DNA from: Leucaena leucocephala
Taxonomy: Eukaryota > Streptophyta > Magnoliopsida > Fabales > Fabaceae
NCBI GenBank assembly: GCA_037074615.1
Contig: CM073558.1
Span: forward strand, 11,532,001 to 11,596,000
Length of the DNA: 64,000 nucleotides
Direction: 5' to 3'
Position numbers and translations under genes: made by a program. Positions 1 through 10,732 of the stretch are shown here, one piece after another. The notes beneath the pieces are model-generated. The model ran no database searches. It was not told the DNA's origin and saw nothing but the letters and a program-made list of their open reading frames with translations. The stretch's first letter is position 1, and each line of letters starts with the position of its first letter.

Positions 1-1196
1 TGCAGTTTTGGTTCTGTACAGCATATGATGAAGGAGCTAGAATTTCATGATTCTAAGCTCATAAATGGATTCAAAATATGAAATTGTGTAGGGTAAATTC
101 AACGCATCAATTGATTCAAAGACCAAGTCCATTAGTTAAGATTAAGGAAAGTTAATGAGATTAATGTTCAAGAAGAAGTTATGTTAGTTAAAGTGAGTTT
201 AATGCTCAAGGAAGTTAGATTGTAATTGATGAATGATTATGTGATGTTAGGAATTGATTGGTATGATCCAAAAGAGGCAGCCACATGTTCAAGGAAAGTG
301 AGAAGAAAGAAGCAAGTTAAGGTGAAAGAAAGTCAAGTGTTCAAGGTAGTAAACTAATCCTAAACTTGTATGCATTGAATGTTATGCTTGATTGTGCTAT
401 GGCTTGATTGAATTGTATTGCCTATGTGATTATGTATGAAGCTATGTTTATATATTTACTTTGTCCAATTGTATTTCATATGTAACATGGAAGCATGAAC
501 ATGAAATAATAGTAACACTTTCACAAGCAAGTACAAGTAGTTACATTAATGCATGCATTGTTTAGTATCGTTTGCTACTGAGATTTTCCCCAAAATCTTA
601 TCCCTTTCCATGTAATCCCAATCCCACAGGTTTATAAAAGATGAAAGAGGATGATGAAGCATGAAGAAAAGCTAGGGATTGGATAGTATATATGTTATTT
701 GAATGTGTAATGTGCTGTATGACCAATGCGCAGTGATGGTCATGATGTAATGAAGAATAGTAAATGATGAAATAAATGTATGAAATTTTACGGATATTTA
801 GATGACATGCTAAGCTTCTTTTTGATACCAAGAATGCTTTATTTGGATGTCTGTACAAAGAGAACTGATTTTCCAAAGTAAGGGACCAGAATCTGTTACA
901 GGATTTTAGACCAAATGAACAGTAAACCTTGGCGAATAAACTGTATTAATTGGATAATCATTTGGTCTGGAAATTATTTTTTCCTTAAATTTCAAGATGT
1001 TATCTTCACATATCTTTTTGAACCACTTCATTTCGAGTTTTTTAGAATTAGTTATGATTTTTTGAACTTTATTGCGTAATTTGGAATACCATATGAACAG
1101 TAACCCTCTAAAGAGTAAAATTCCATATTTAGCTAATGAACTTCCAAAGTATGCTACTAATTGGTCCCTAATACGTATGAAAGTAAGGATGTTACA
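1..1196 (+). mobile_element. 3' part of a family E long terminal repeat, cut by the window edge
   Basis: The stretch ends in AAGGATGTTACA, the 3' end shared by the long-LTR families of this window. Its text recurs in reverse complement at 40179-40933 and 48509-49700, and in direct orientation at about 55390-55950. It sits inside an opposed LTR that resumes at 1197. The 5 bases after it (CATAC) would be the TSD, but the left copy lies outside the window. The two short reading frames here (minus 598-876 and minus 906-1199) have no recognisable domain and are not called as genes. Confidence 0.75.
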
Positions 1197-2843
1197 CATA
1201 CCACATCAAGCACATAAAGAGGTAAGTTCACTACCTTACACTTCAGCTTTCCTCTTGATCTTTTACACTTGCTCCCTAGCTTTCTAGCCATGAAGCCTTT
1301 ATGTCAATCAGTTCCCAACATCTTCTTGGAGGTTTCAGGGTCCTAACGCATTCATATTTATCACATAATTTATTAGGACTCATGAACTCCAACCATGTTC
1401 AAGACTAACCTTGTTACACTCCTTATTATCATAACTTTCTCCAGTCTTCACTAATCCACTTGGCTCTTGAACCAATTGATATCTTGAATTTACCCTACAC
1501 AATTTCATCTTTTGAATCCATATGTGAGCTTAGAATCATGAAATTCCAGCTCCTTTATGGCCTACTATACTGAACTGAATATATGCATACAATTCTTCCA
1601 AAAATTCTCATTTTGATTATAATGCTTCCCATACTTGTTTATCCACTTTACCCGCCACAACTTTTCATTTTAAAACCATTGGAAGCATCAAAATCATGAA
1701 ATTTCAATCATTGTTCATGCGACTGAATAGTAACTGTGAAGGATTTCAAACTCTACAATCTTGAGATTTTAATATTTCCAAGGTTCAAAACCTTTCCAAT
1801 CCTATACAAAATCATCATATAAATTCAATAGAAGTATTAAATCATTGAAATTCCATTTCTTTCCCTCATGAACAGTGCATACTGAACAAGGTACACCATG
1901 GCAAAATCAAGAATATCAACTTGATCCAACAACCAATCTCTTAACTAGCTTATTTAAGCTTCAATCATATGTTTCTAACTTTATTTTCTTCTTTTCCCTT
2001 TCATCTAAGGTTTTTGGGTAGCAACACTCCTTAGAGAAAACTCACCTTTTCCCCCATGAAAACCATAAGTTCAAGCTCCCAAATCAAAGAAAAATAAGCT
2101 AGGAGAGATTGCTTACCTTTAATCTCTAGCTTGCTTGAACTTTGGTACCTTGAATCTTCCTTGTCTTGGCTTGAGTTTCCATTTTGCAAGAGTTTCCCCA
2201 AGGTATCACAAGGCCACGATTTTGATGCAGAAATGAGGGGGTATTTATAGAACAATCTTGGTGGAAGTTGATGGCCAAGATTAGTTTGTACACTATTTGA
2301 TCTAATGGCCCACATTAAATCTTGGATTTTACTTTTTCAAAAAAGAATAATTATGATATCATGTGGGACAGCTCATGGGACACCTAATAGAGGTATGTGG
2401 CATGATTCCCTTGTAAGGAAGCTTATGGAAAAATTTCAGTCTAATCTGGTATTGATCGGAGCAGTTTCATAACAACCGGACTGTGTTCTATTCCTAATTT
2501 TTTTATAATATACCAGGATATGTATTATGTCCTAGAAATCAATGTCTAGGCTTCTCATACCATTGACAATATTAGGCTGAGTATTTATCTACATCCATCC
2601 CTTGAGAAATGACCAAAATACCCTTACTGTCCTTTATTGCACTATATTGACCCTAAGGGCATAATTGTTATTTCACCCCTCTTGGTACTGCCTTATGGCA
2701 TGTATTGACTCTAACTAATTATATTTATACTATGTGCCATGTTTTTGGCCTGTCCAAAATGATCATAATGACCTCCATCCTTCATTAGTACAGCATGGGC
2801 ATCCAGGGGTATTCTCATAATTTTGCACTTTTCCTGGACTACT
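1197..2843 (-). mobile_element. Family E-type LTR fragment, minus strand
   Basis: Read on the minus strand, this matches the plus-strand LTR text near 57700-58450. Examples are the segments around the phrases read as 'ggtaccttgaatcttc' and 'gcttgtttaagc' in reverse. A reverse TATA box lies at 2242-2249. The right end stops abruptly at 2843 against a copia LTR, so the true 5' end of this LTR is missing. No coding potential is visible. Confidence 0.75.
2242..2249 (-). promoter_or_regulatory. TATA box of a minus-strand LTR
   Basis: TATTTATA on the plus strand (TATAAATA on the minus strand), preceded by a G-run. The same arrangement is found in six LTRs of this window, which supports an old LTR promoter rather than chance. 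Confidence 0.55.
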
Positions 2844-4625
2844 TGAAAGGAATTGGAAGACATGCAGTGGAAATTAATTTAAAATTTTTTCCATTCCTTG
2901 CCAGGATCTACCGTATGTGTTTAAGTCAAGTGGGAAGAAGCATTACCCCTAGTGTGCCTCAGCGACTTCCACAGCTTTTGGTCATGACGTTCACAGCTTC
3001 TTTCCGCGGCTCGTGCTCCCTTTTCGATCGCAAGAAGTCGATGACTCAGGTCAGCTTCCTCTACTGGTATCCACACGAACAGTGTTCCAACCACGAACGA
3101 CGTGCTAGCGTCTCTTGTCCCTCCAGGGTTTTCTCAAGAGTTCATCATCTCCGTCTCTATTTTGACAGTTTCTTATCTGCAAACCCTTTGCTCAGTCCCC
3201 TTCGACCTTTCTGTGTTCTATGTATATCTCTATGCAAAATATAGCTCCTAATATCAGATATATAGGATGCTCTGCATTTTTTTCTACCGAATTGGATTTT
3301 AGGAGTTAATCTTATATTAATTCTGAAATGAATACAATATCATATATTGTATAATTTGATAAGAAACTAATTAAATAAATAATATTAAATCCGTCCCACA
3401 GATTTAATTCACCTATTTATTTAACTTAAAATAAAGCTAAGACTGAATTGTATTTGATTTATTCTCATAAATCAAATTTGAGATATCATATCAATTTGAA
3501 TTTCAAATTCAAATGTGATAGAGATTTAATTTATTGTTATAAATTAAATCTTATAAATATCTCTTATATTAGATATCCTATCAATTTGAATTTCAAATTC
3601 AAATGTGATAGAGACTTAATTTATCCTTATAAATTAAATCTCATATATCTCTTATATATAATGTATATATACGAATTTATATATATATATACGAATATAA
3701 ATATAAATAAATATATATACATCTATCCTGGATCATTCATTGAATCTGGACATATCTTAGATTCAATGAATATGGACATTATAGCTCGTGTTGGGCTATT
3801 TTGTGTGTGACCCTATAGGCCCATACGAAGTTGGCAGTTGACCATTTGTTATACTATCCCACAAGTCGCAAGCGGTCTCTAGCAAGACATAATGACTACC
3901 TAAATCATATGAGGATCATTAAACGATGTAACCTTTTATACAACCATATCATGTCGCTTCTGTCAAGTGATATTTTGGTCATGGTTGAGGCATGGATAAT
4001 ATCATCCTCCTATTCCTGACCGTTACTTTCTCGATCTCTGAGTAGTCTGACTATAGAAATAGAACTACCTTTCCATTACAGTATGGCCATACATTTCTCA
4101 GACTCACTCATCGAGGGGCCCAGTAATATCTCTCTACAAATTTGAGGGACAAATTCCATCTTGACTATTCACATTCCTCCGCATGAAAAACCACTAAGTC
4201 CGAACATAGTCTTTATGATCACTCAGTCAAAAGTGACTTTTGACTAGGTCAAAGCTGAGCGTTTATCATGTAGGAATCCATGATGATCTCTGGTCAAAGG
4301 GCATATTGACATGGTTTGTATATGAGATAAGCTTATGACGTTACCCATGCAGTTCTCTCATAGTGGGTCGGTCCAACACCTTGTACTCTTACATGTGCCT
4401 ATGACTTTGATTTATATCTCTATACATCTTCAAAGTCATACTGGTCTTATTTCATCTGTGCTCCTACATAGATGACCTACCAAGGACATTTAGGATAAGA
4501 TCATGAATTATCCAAGGATAGTCATCACAATAAACATGCAAATAATATGATAATATAATTAATAAATTCATAAATCAATAATGTTCATAAGACAATGATT
4601 GGCCCCTAGGGCACGATTTCCAACA
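2844..4625 (-). mobile_element. Solitary Ty1/copia LTR, minus strand
   Basis: This is a full-length copy, in reverse complement, of the two LTRs at 25098-26860 and 32046-33814 (1.78 kb against 1.76 and 1.77 kb). It ends at the right with the complement of TGTTGGAAATCGTGCCC. No internal region adjoins it. The flanking pentamers are CTACT (2839-2843) and CTAGT (4626-4630), a 4-of-5 match. However, the left flank is an LTR and the right flank is the interior of a different family, so a clean insertion followed by LTR-LTR recombination is not proven. The internal direct repeats and the 13-bp inverted repeat of the family are retained. Confidence 0.88.
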
Positions 4626-6266
4626 CTAGTACAGAGTAAGGGGTTATGGCTCAGAGCATAAGATTACAGAATAGAAGGTTCTAGCTCAGTGATGCTCTGG
4701 TGTAGTTAGATATTTGAACTAAGAGGTTCTCCCCTAGTAGAAAATATGGGATGGTGTTCACTACTAAAAGACAGTGACATCCAGATAGATAGAATAGTAC
4801 CATATATCTTCCAGCTTTAAAGGGTAATCTTCAAGGAAGTAGTGAGTCTTAGTCAGCTGTTACTGCTGAGGTCTCGTGCTTCTTAGCAAGATGTGGCTGG
4901 ACTAAGTAGGATAATGAAGATACCAACCTCATTGAAGTTCATCAACTAGAGGATTGGTATAAAGTGATCGAGCTAGATAGTGCAAAGTCTGATATATGAG
5001 AGATTAAGACAATGTTCAGAAGTAGATCCTCCAGGTGAGTAGATCTACATTATGAAAGAATTTGTTCAACTAGTATTTCCTGAGCAAAAGAATTAAAAGT
5101 TAGAATGAGGCTTGCCTAGGAATGATCCTAGCATGTGGCCTAAAGTTAGAAACAAGATGATTAATAGATAGAGAGAGCTATTGTTCCCAAGATAGAGGAA
5201 CCATAGTATAGTCTAGAGCAGACTAAGACTGATAGAGAGAAAGGTAGCCACAATTTCAAAGATAAAGAGACTCCCCAATTTAAGAAAGAGTAAGAAGGGT
5301 TGAGCCTATACCCTAGTAAGAGGGTAATGTGTCAGCCTAAGTTAAATGAGTAGTTATTTCAGATTCTTAAATGAATGTTTAGGATCTAGAAGATAAGGTG
5401 ATAGAGGAAAGAATGTTTAATTGCAGTGTACGTATGATGGATGGTTGAGCAAATTTATGTGATGATGATATGGCATATATTGCCAAGAGTTATGATAGAT
5501 AGTTGTATCTCCTTGCAGTTGTCATATGATGACATGCATGTTAGAGTATGATATGAATACTCCCTTCATACAATTTATGATGAGAAATTTATGTTGATCC
5601 CTTACCATATGACATGCAATAAGAATGTACCCAGAATGAGAGACAGTCTCAGTAAGTGAGACAGTTGCTACAGTATGATTGGGGTTACTCAGGTATTTCT
5701 ATAAACTTATGAATACAGTACGCAGTGTCATTTCTTATGTTAGGGTTATAGCAAGTATCAAGAAGGTGGTAGTGTTATAACTCTATCAAAAGAAATGGTA
5801 TACAGAAAGACTAAGAGATAGTAGTAAAGATATTATTTTCATATCACTTTTCATATAAGAGTTGGATACGAAACAAATGGCTCTCATATAGAGCTAGATT
5901 CATATGAGTTCAGATCACATTTCAGATAAGAGTTAGATCTGATACAGATTGCTCGCAGTTAGAGCATAGTTTAAATAGCTCGCAGTTAGAGCACATATTT
6001 AAATGAGAAGTTATGATGAGGCCATAGCAACTGAATACAATGGCCATAATTGGTAAGCCACAACAGAGTAAGAAAGATGAGAAGGAACTCTTGAGTAAGA
6101 AGGAAAATAAGTAAAGTCTTGGTAAATAATATGGGCTACTTAATGTATTTTAAAATTTTTATTGAGTTATCAACAAGTAGAAGCAATTAACCTTATAACT
6201 TAGTCTGTTAGATGTGATCTTTCAAAGATGATGATACAGTACAACAGAATCATAGAGGATTTTGGA

Positions 6267-6356
6267 GGGTCACAGTTAGATCCTCACATGGCTCAAGGGT
6301 TACAGTTAGATCCTAACATGGCTCAAGGGTCATAGTTAGATCCTAACAACTTTAGA
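6267..6356 (+). repeat. 30-bp minisatellite in A interior, three units
   Basis: Units begin with GGGT at 6267, 6297 and 6327, each followed by a cAGTTAGATCCT core and an ATGGCTCAA tail. Shorter relatives of the core (CAGTTAGATYC) continue to about 6425. The homologous site at 45113-45172 has only two full units, so copy number varies between element copies. Confidence 0.85.
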
Positions 6357-6983
6357 GTCGCAGTTAGATTCTGAAGAGGCTTACGGTTGATTGTAGTTAG
6401 ATCCCAAGGTCACAGTTAGACCTAGACTAAGGAAAGTAAGGAGCCATGAAGAAATGAGAACAGTATAGTATCTCTATGGAAATATGAGTACCAAAGATGA
6501 AGTTAAGGTAAGGAGATTCATGAGTTCATCTAGAAAACTTATAACCTATATTATATACAGACTGAACTTAGTTTACCCTTATGAAGATGGAGTTCAAGTT
6601 CAAATTTGAGTGCTGATATTCAAGATGTTTTGTAGAAGTATACCTGAGGAATAGAGAAGAGAACCCCATATGTTTTGAGAATGAACAAGTATGAGCAGAT
6701 AAATCCTTCAAATAAGTATAAAGAGATTAAAAGGCTAGTAAGACCCAGAGAAGAGGGTCTAAGATAAAGTAAAGGTATAACACAATTCTATGAGAAAGAG
6801 TGTAAATGCCATAAAAGTTTGGCATAGAGGCACAAAATTATGTAAGATAGTAAGGAAAGTTAAGAAGGGCTCAAAAAGTCAAGAAAATGTTATGAAATGA
6901 AAGGAACATTCTCCTCAGAGAAACTATTCATCAAGGAATGAATAGAGATTTCACCCTCAAATTTAGGGGACAAAATTTATTTT

Positions 6984-6997
6984 AAGGGGAGGAGAAA
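6984..6997 (+). other. Polypurine tract of family A
   Basis: AAGGGGAGGAGAAA lies directly before the LTR start TGTCATATCC. The same tract occurs at 45817-45830 before the second A LTR. It is the expected second-strand primer of an LTR element. Confidence 0.85.
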
Positions 6998-8878
6998 TGT
7001 CATATCCCAATTTTTAGGCCTAGAAGCCTAATATGTAGCCTGAAAAATGTAGGCTACCAGGCCCTATTGTGCAGAAGTCCCAGAAGTATACAGATGATGT
7101 TCAAGGACTAAACTGTAAGAAAGTGAAAATTTAGGGACTAAAGCGTAAATAGTAAAAGTTCCTGTAGGCATAACGGAAAAGTAAGAGGTGTTTCTTGCTA
7201 ACCGAGCCACCAGATTGGTTGGGCTTGGTTAGAAACCCAAGATGACATTTAAAAGTCTAAAAATGTAGGCCCAATAGTTATGGGAGTTTGAGAGGCATTA
7301 GAATAATATTTTAGTGCTTTTCAATAAAGTAAAGTGACCCGGTCAAAGATAGAACTGGGGAAAATGATCTGAAATCATGAGGTGTCATAAAAGGGACCCA
7401 TAAGGTGCCACATGGCATGATTACAGGAAAAGAAGAAAAGTTAAGGACACATGTCATGAGATTAGAAAAAGGAGAAAAAGTAAAAGGGACACGTGGCACA
7501 ATCTCGGCCGCTCATTGCAGGAAAAAACTCTGGAATTCTCTAGAAAGGTTGAGTCAGCTGATAAGGTGTCCCAAGGGCCCCACCATTTATGGAACATACC
7601 CCTTGAGGTGTCCCCTGAGGTGTCCTTGGATGATTTTAGGATGGTGAGTCATCCAATGCAGGCAAAGCTTATCGAGGAAGCTAAGTGATCTGGGCCAATC
7701 ATCATGATTCGATCTGAGCCATTCATTCCACCTCCACTCACCTATAAATAGGCCACCCTTCCCTCAAGGAATGTCTTGGCCAAGAGCAAGGAAAAAGGGA
7801 GAAAGAAGAGAGAAAAGAGAAAGAAAGAAATAAAGGAAGGAAGAGAAAGAAAGGAGAAGTTCTGGTGGAGCTATGAGCAGTCCAAGGAGCTTGGGGACTG
7901 GGCAGAGCTTAGGAATGATATAAGTAAGTTGTCTAGTCCCTGATCTAATAAAGTAAAGTATTTCTCTTAGTAGTTAGAATAGAGAAATATCTCTATTAAT
8001 AAAGGTAGCCATATATAGAAAGTTAGGGGAATATGAGATTAAGGATATTACCCCAAAATGAGCATGAGTACGTAGAGCTATACTGTATAATAATAAAGAT
8101 ATTATTATGCTATGTATAGGCTCTAACTGATGAAAAGAAGGGACCTTAGAGATAAGGTTAAGAGCTGGAAGGAAAGGGTACACGCCAGGTAGTAAACTTA
8201 CCTACCTGTATGCTTATACTGCTTGGATGTTTTATGTAATATTTTCTTACCTTGATGATGTGAAGCATGTATGATTAAGGAATGCTCTGTTTCTTTTTAT
8301 ACTATGGCCATATGTTATAATTAAGTAACATAGAAGCATGTATGTTTTCATGATGCAAGCATGATCATTAAGTACACACATAGTAATATCGAACATATAG
8401 TTGCATACATTGTATGGTTTTCGTTTGCTACTGAGATTTCCCCCGAAATCTCACCCCCTTCCATGTAATCCCAATTCCACAGGTATGTTAGAAAAGGATT
8501 GAATAATCATGAAGAGAAGATGGGGATTTGATAGTGAAAAAGTTGGGACCAAAATGTTGGAATCAGGGAAAAATGTAGGATGAATAGAAAACTTCAGATA
8601 TTGACTGATGTTGACCTGGTCAAGGCGTGATCAATGAGTTATTTTTTCCTGAAAGAGAATTATGTTATCTTCGTGTAGCAATTTGAACCACTTAATTTCG
8701 ATTTCTCTAGGATTAGTTATGAGTTTTCAAAGTCTGGTCACTCCACTAGAATTTACACAGTGAACAGTACTCGCTAAGAGTAAAATTCCAGATCGAGTAA
8801 TTTGACTTCAATAGCCTTAAAAGTGGTTCCAAATGCTACCATTTGGTCCTTAAGATGTATAAGAATGAGGATGTTTTT
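6998..8878 (+). mobile_element. Family A 3' LTR, copy 1
   Basis: It begins TGTCATATCCCAATTTTTAGG after the polypurine tract and ends near AGGATGTTTTT, a decayed form of the family end GGATGTTTCA. At 1.88 kb it is about 0.45 kb shorter than the copies at 40934 and 45831. It lacks their segment starting at the 'gagcagaggtctcagtaaatag' region. A TATA box at 7743 is followed by a purine-rich leader (7795-7860), as in the other A copies. Confidence 0.85.
7743..7750 (+). promoter_or_regulatory. TATA box of family A LTR
   Basis: TATAAATA in the context CTCACCTATAAATAGGCCAC. It is conserved in the A LTRs at 42174 and 47084, and in altered context at 54935. It lies upstream of an AGAGAAAGA-rich leader. 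Confidence 0.6.
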
Positions 8879-9540
8879 GTGACCATTATAGCCTAGCAAC
8901 TCGGGAAATTCCTATCGCGATCAATGGTCTTGACTTGTCATGACCAAAAGTTTATGTAAGCATTTGTCACGACCTATGGCTTAAATCATCACGACATAAC
9001 TTGTCTGGTACTTCTAGCCATCACATTTTATGTCACCATAACATTTGTATATACATTATCCTTTGTATATCAGTTGGCAGATCATTTGCCAAATACTCAC
9101 TTAACTTTATATGCCATATAGGGGTATATGGCAATACATGACTTACTATCATCTCATGCCAGTCTTCTAGAGTATATTAGGTTAATGCCCTCTACTGCAT
9201 ATCTATTTATCATCCCTAATATGGCATTGAGGAACTGCAGATACACTGACTATTCTTAATCTCTACTTTTGTCCATCCCTTAACCTAGACTGAGTAATTC
9301 ACTATCTATAGCTTTCTTCAGACTGATACAGTCAGCATTATGTTTCTTTAACAAAGAAAACTGGGGCTGACTAGGATTAGGAACATCACACTGATCTTTC
9401 CCTATAAGGTCACATATTCCTGGACTTTATGAATAGACAGGAACTATCATAAACTCTGACTGGATGTCTGAATTAGGGGACTGTGATCTATTACTTGTAA
9501 CAACTCTATCCTTAAACTCTATTAGAGGAGGAATAATATC

Positions 9541-9915
9541 TGGTCTACCCATAATCTAGTACCAGTACTTAGCTTCTTCAGCCGTAATATGTCCTCTCAT
9601 AGGAGGAATAGAGTTTACATCAGGGTTAGAGGGCATTCCGACAACCTCATACTGTGTAGAGTCACTAGACTCAATATCATCAGGTGTATACACGGCTTCA
9701 GGCTGCATCTCTACATGACCTCCAGACTGCAGGTTTGAGTCTACATAAACATCTATTGGACATTCTTTTTTAGACTTTCTTGACCGATCCCCTATAATCT
9801 CATATAAACTCTTTTCATTATTTGAGGGATGATCAAAGTCTAGATATACAACATGTACATATATCACTAATGGCCTGGGGTCTCCCTTACTAACTGAAGC
9901 CTTTAACTTTATAAA
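9541..9915 (-). pseudogene. Acidic gag-like reading frame of the non-autonomous family (part 2)
   Basis: I do not recognise a catalogued domain. The minus-strand frame 9867-9556 (103 codons) is acidic and rich in Asp, Glu, Ser and Pro. Typical stretches are EAVYTPDDIESSDS and SIPPMRGHITAEEAKYWY. The same text recurs at 57140-56946 with scattered substitutions (for example MYIPNDVKSSDS, FIPHMREQIMAEEA), so it was once a conserved protein of this family. Upstream codons without ATG extend the similarity to about 9915. A stop after the YWY motif ends this copy, whereas the other copy resumes at 56930. It lies in the interior between primer-binding site and 3' end, where gag would be expected. 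The gag assignment is inference from position only. Confidence 0.5.
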
Positions 9916-10004
9916 ATATCATATCTATTCCTGCAATCTTTGCTTAATTAAGCAATGTTAACTATCCCATAACATACCCTACCTTAACAATATACTTATT
10001 GTTT

Positions 10005-10116
10005 AGGGTTAGGGTATGGGAATAATCTCATATCAGTCCATAAATAATCTATTCAGATTATTTCTTAAGCCAAAATCCTTTGCTCTAATACCAAAATATA
10101 ACATCCTTACTTTTAT
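10005..10116 (-). repeat. Embedded extra copy of primer-binding site and LTR edge
   Basis: Within the interior, 10082-10093 reads GCTCTAATACCA, a one-base variant of the reverse primer site. It is followed by TATAACATCCTTACTTTTATA, a reverse LTR 3' edge of the E type. At about 10117 the text jumps back to gag-like sequence (GCAGATCAAGTAGAGCAAAGG on the minus strand). This looks like a remnant of a nested or recombined second element. Confidence 0.6.
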
Positions 10117-10454
10117 ACATCCTTTGCTCTACTTGATCTGCATTCCCCTCTATACGAGGGTTAGCTTCTTTAGGATGTACAACATTAATAGGAGGGGCTG
10201 GAATAGGTTCCTCAGGTACATCCTCATCTGTTGCTTCATCCATTAGATCCAACTGAAGAACTATCTAACCTATCCAGTTCTGAGTCACTACTAGAATATA
10301 GAATGTGGATTGCTAGAGGAAGCCCAAACTCTGGATCATTCACCAAAGCATCAACCTCCTCTAGGTTCAAACCTGACCTATTTGAACTAAATACCTCAGG
10401 CATAGGATCTCCCTGGTTTACTGTAGTTTCTGATCTAGTCCTAGACTCAGTCAT
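10105..10454 (-). pseudogene. Gag-like reading frame of the non-autonomous family (part 1, N-terminal)
   Basis: The minus-strand frame starts with ATG at 10454 and runs 72 codons to a stop at 10236. Its start region contains NQGDPMPEV and SGLN. The same words (NQGDPVPEV, SGLN) appear at 19513-19418, and its later SSDSELDRLDSSSVGS is echoed by DFELDISDSSSVSS at 19372-19184. Just before the stop, a one-base shift restores an acidic, proline-rich frame (VPEEPIPAPP) that stays open to about 10105. The original protein was therefore longer and is now frameshifted. It begins about 270 bases inside the primer-binding site. The function is unknown; a gag-type role is inferred only from position. Confidence 0.5.
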
Positions 10455-10709
10455 CTTTACCCTGTAATAACTAACTTAGTGTCAATTATACAAATGTTTA
10501 CTTATGTATCAGTCTATAAATAATCTATTCAGAGCATTTCTTAAGAGAACTAAATACCTCAGGCATAGGATCTCCCTGGTTTACTGTAGTTTCTGATCTA
10601 GTCCTAGACTCAATCATCTTTACCCTGTAATAACTAACTTAGTGTTAATTATACAGATGTTTACTTATGCATCAGTCTATAAATAATCTATTCAGAGCAT
10701 TTCTTAAGC
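10384..10709. repeat. 163-bp tandem duplication
   Basis: Unit 1 runs 10384-10546 and unit 2 runs 10547-10709. Both start GAACTAAATACCTCAGG and end at TTTCTTAAG before the primer site, with only a handful of substitutions between them. The duplicated block includes the start codon region of the gag-like frame, so there are two candidate N-termini. Confidence 0.9.
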
Positions 10710-10720
10710 CAAAATCCTTT

Positions 10721-10732
10721 GCTCTGATACCA
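10721..10732 (-). other. Primer-binding site (initiator tRNA-Met type)
   Basis: The minus-strand reading is TGGTATCAGAGC, complementary to the 3' end of plant initiator tRNA-Met. It lies 3 bases from the LTR at 10736. The same site is seen at 19612-19623, 57476-57487, 26862-26873 and, with one change, 43312. Confidence 0.8.

Larger units (their letters stand above)
4626..6997 (+). mobile_element. Internal region of non-autonomous family A, copy 1
   Basis: This is colinear with 43370-45830, the interior of the two-LTR A element. It holds no frame longer than about 60 codons and no recognisable gag, protease, reverse transcriptase or integrase. It contains short repeated phrases (GGTTCTGGCTCAGAGCA-like units near 4650) and a 30-bp minisatellite at 6267-6356. 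It ends in the polypurine tract at 6984-6997, next to the LTR at 6998. The 5' LTR and primer-binding site are absent, replaced by the copia LTR at 4625. Confidence 0.8.

Noticed and set aside
3448..3810. 120-codon Tyr/Asn/Ile-rich frame
   Set aside because: It lies in the AT-rich tandem repeats of the copia LTR. The composition explains the open frame and the residue bias.
6267..6425. CRISPR-like regularly spaced repeats
   Set aside because: Units are contiguous with no unique spacers and sit in a plant retroelement. It is a minisatellite.
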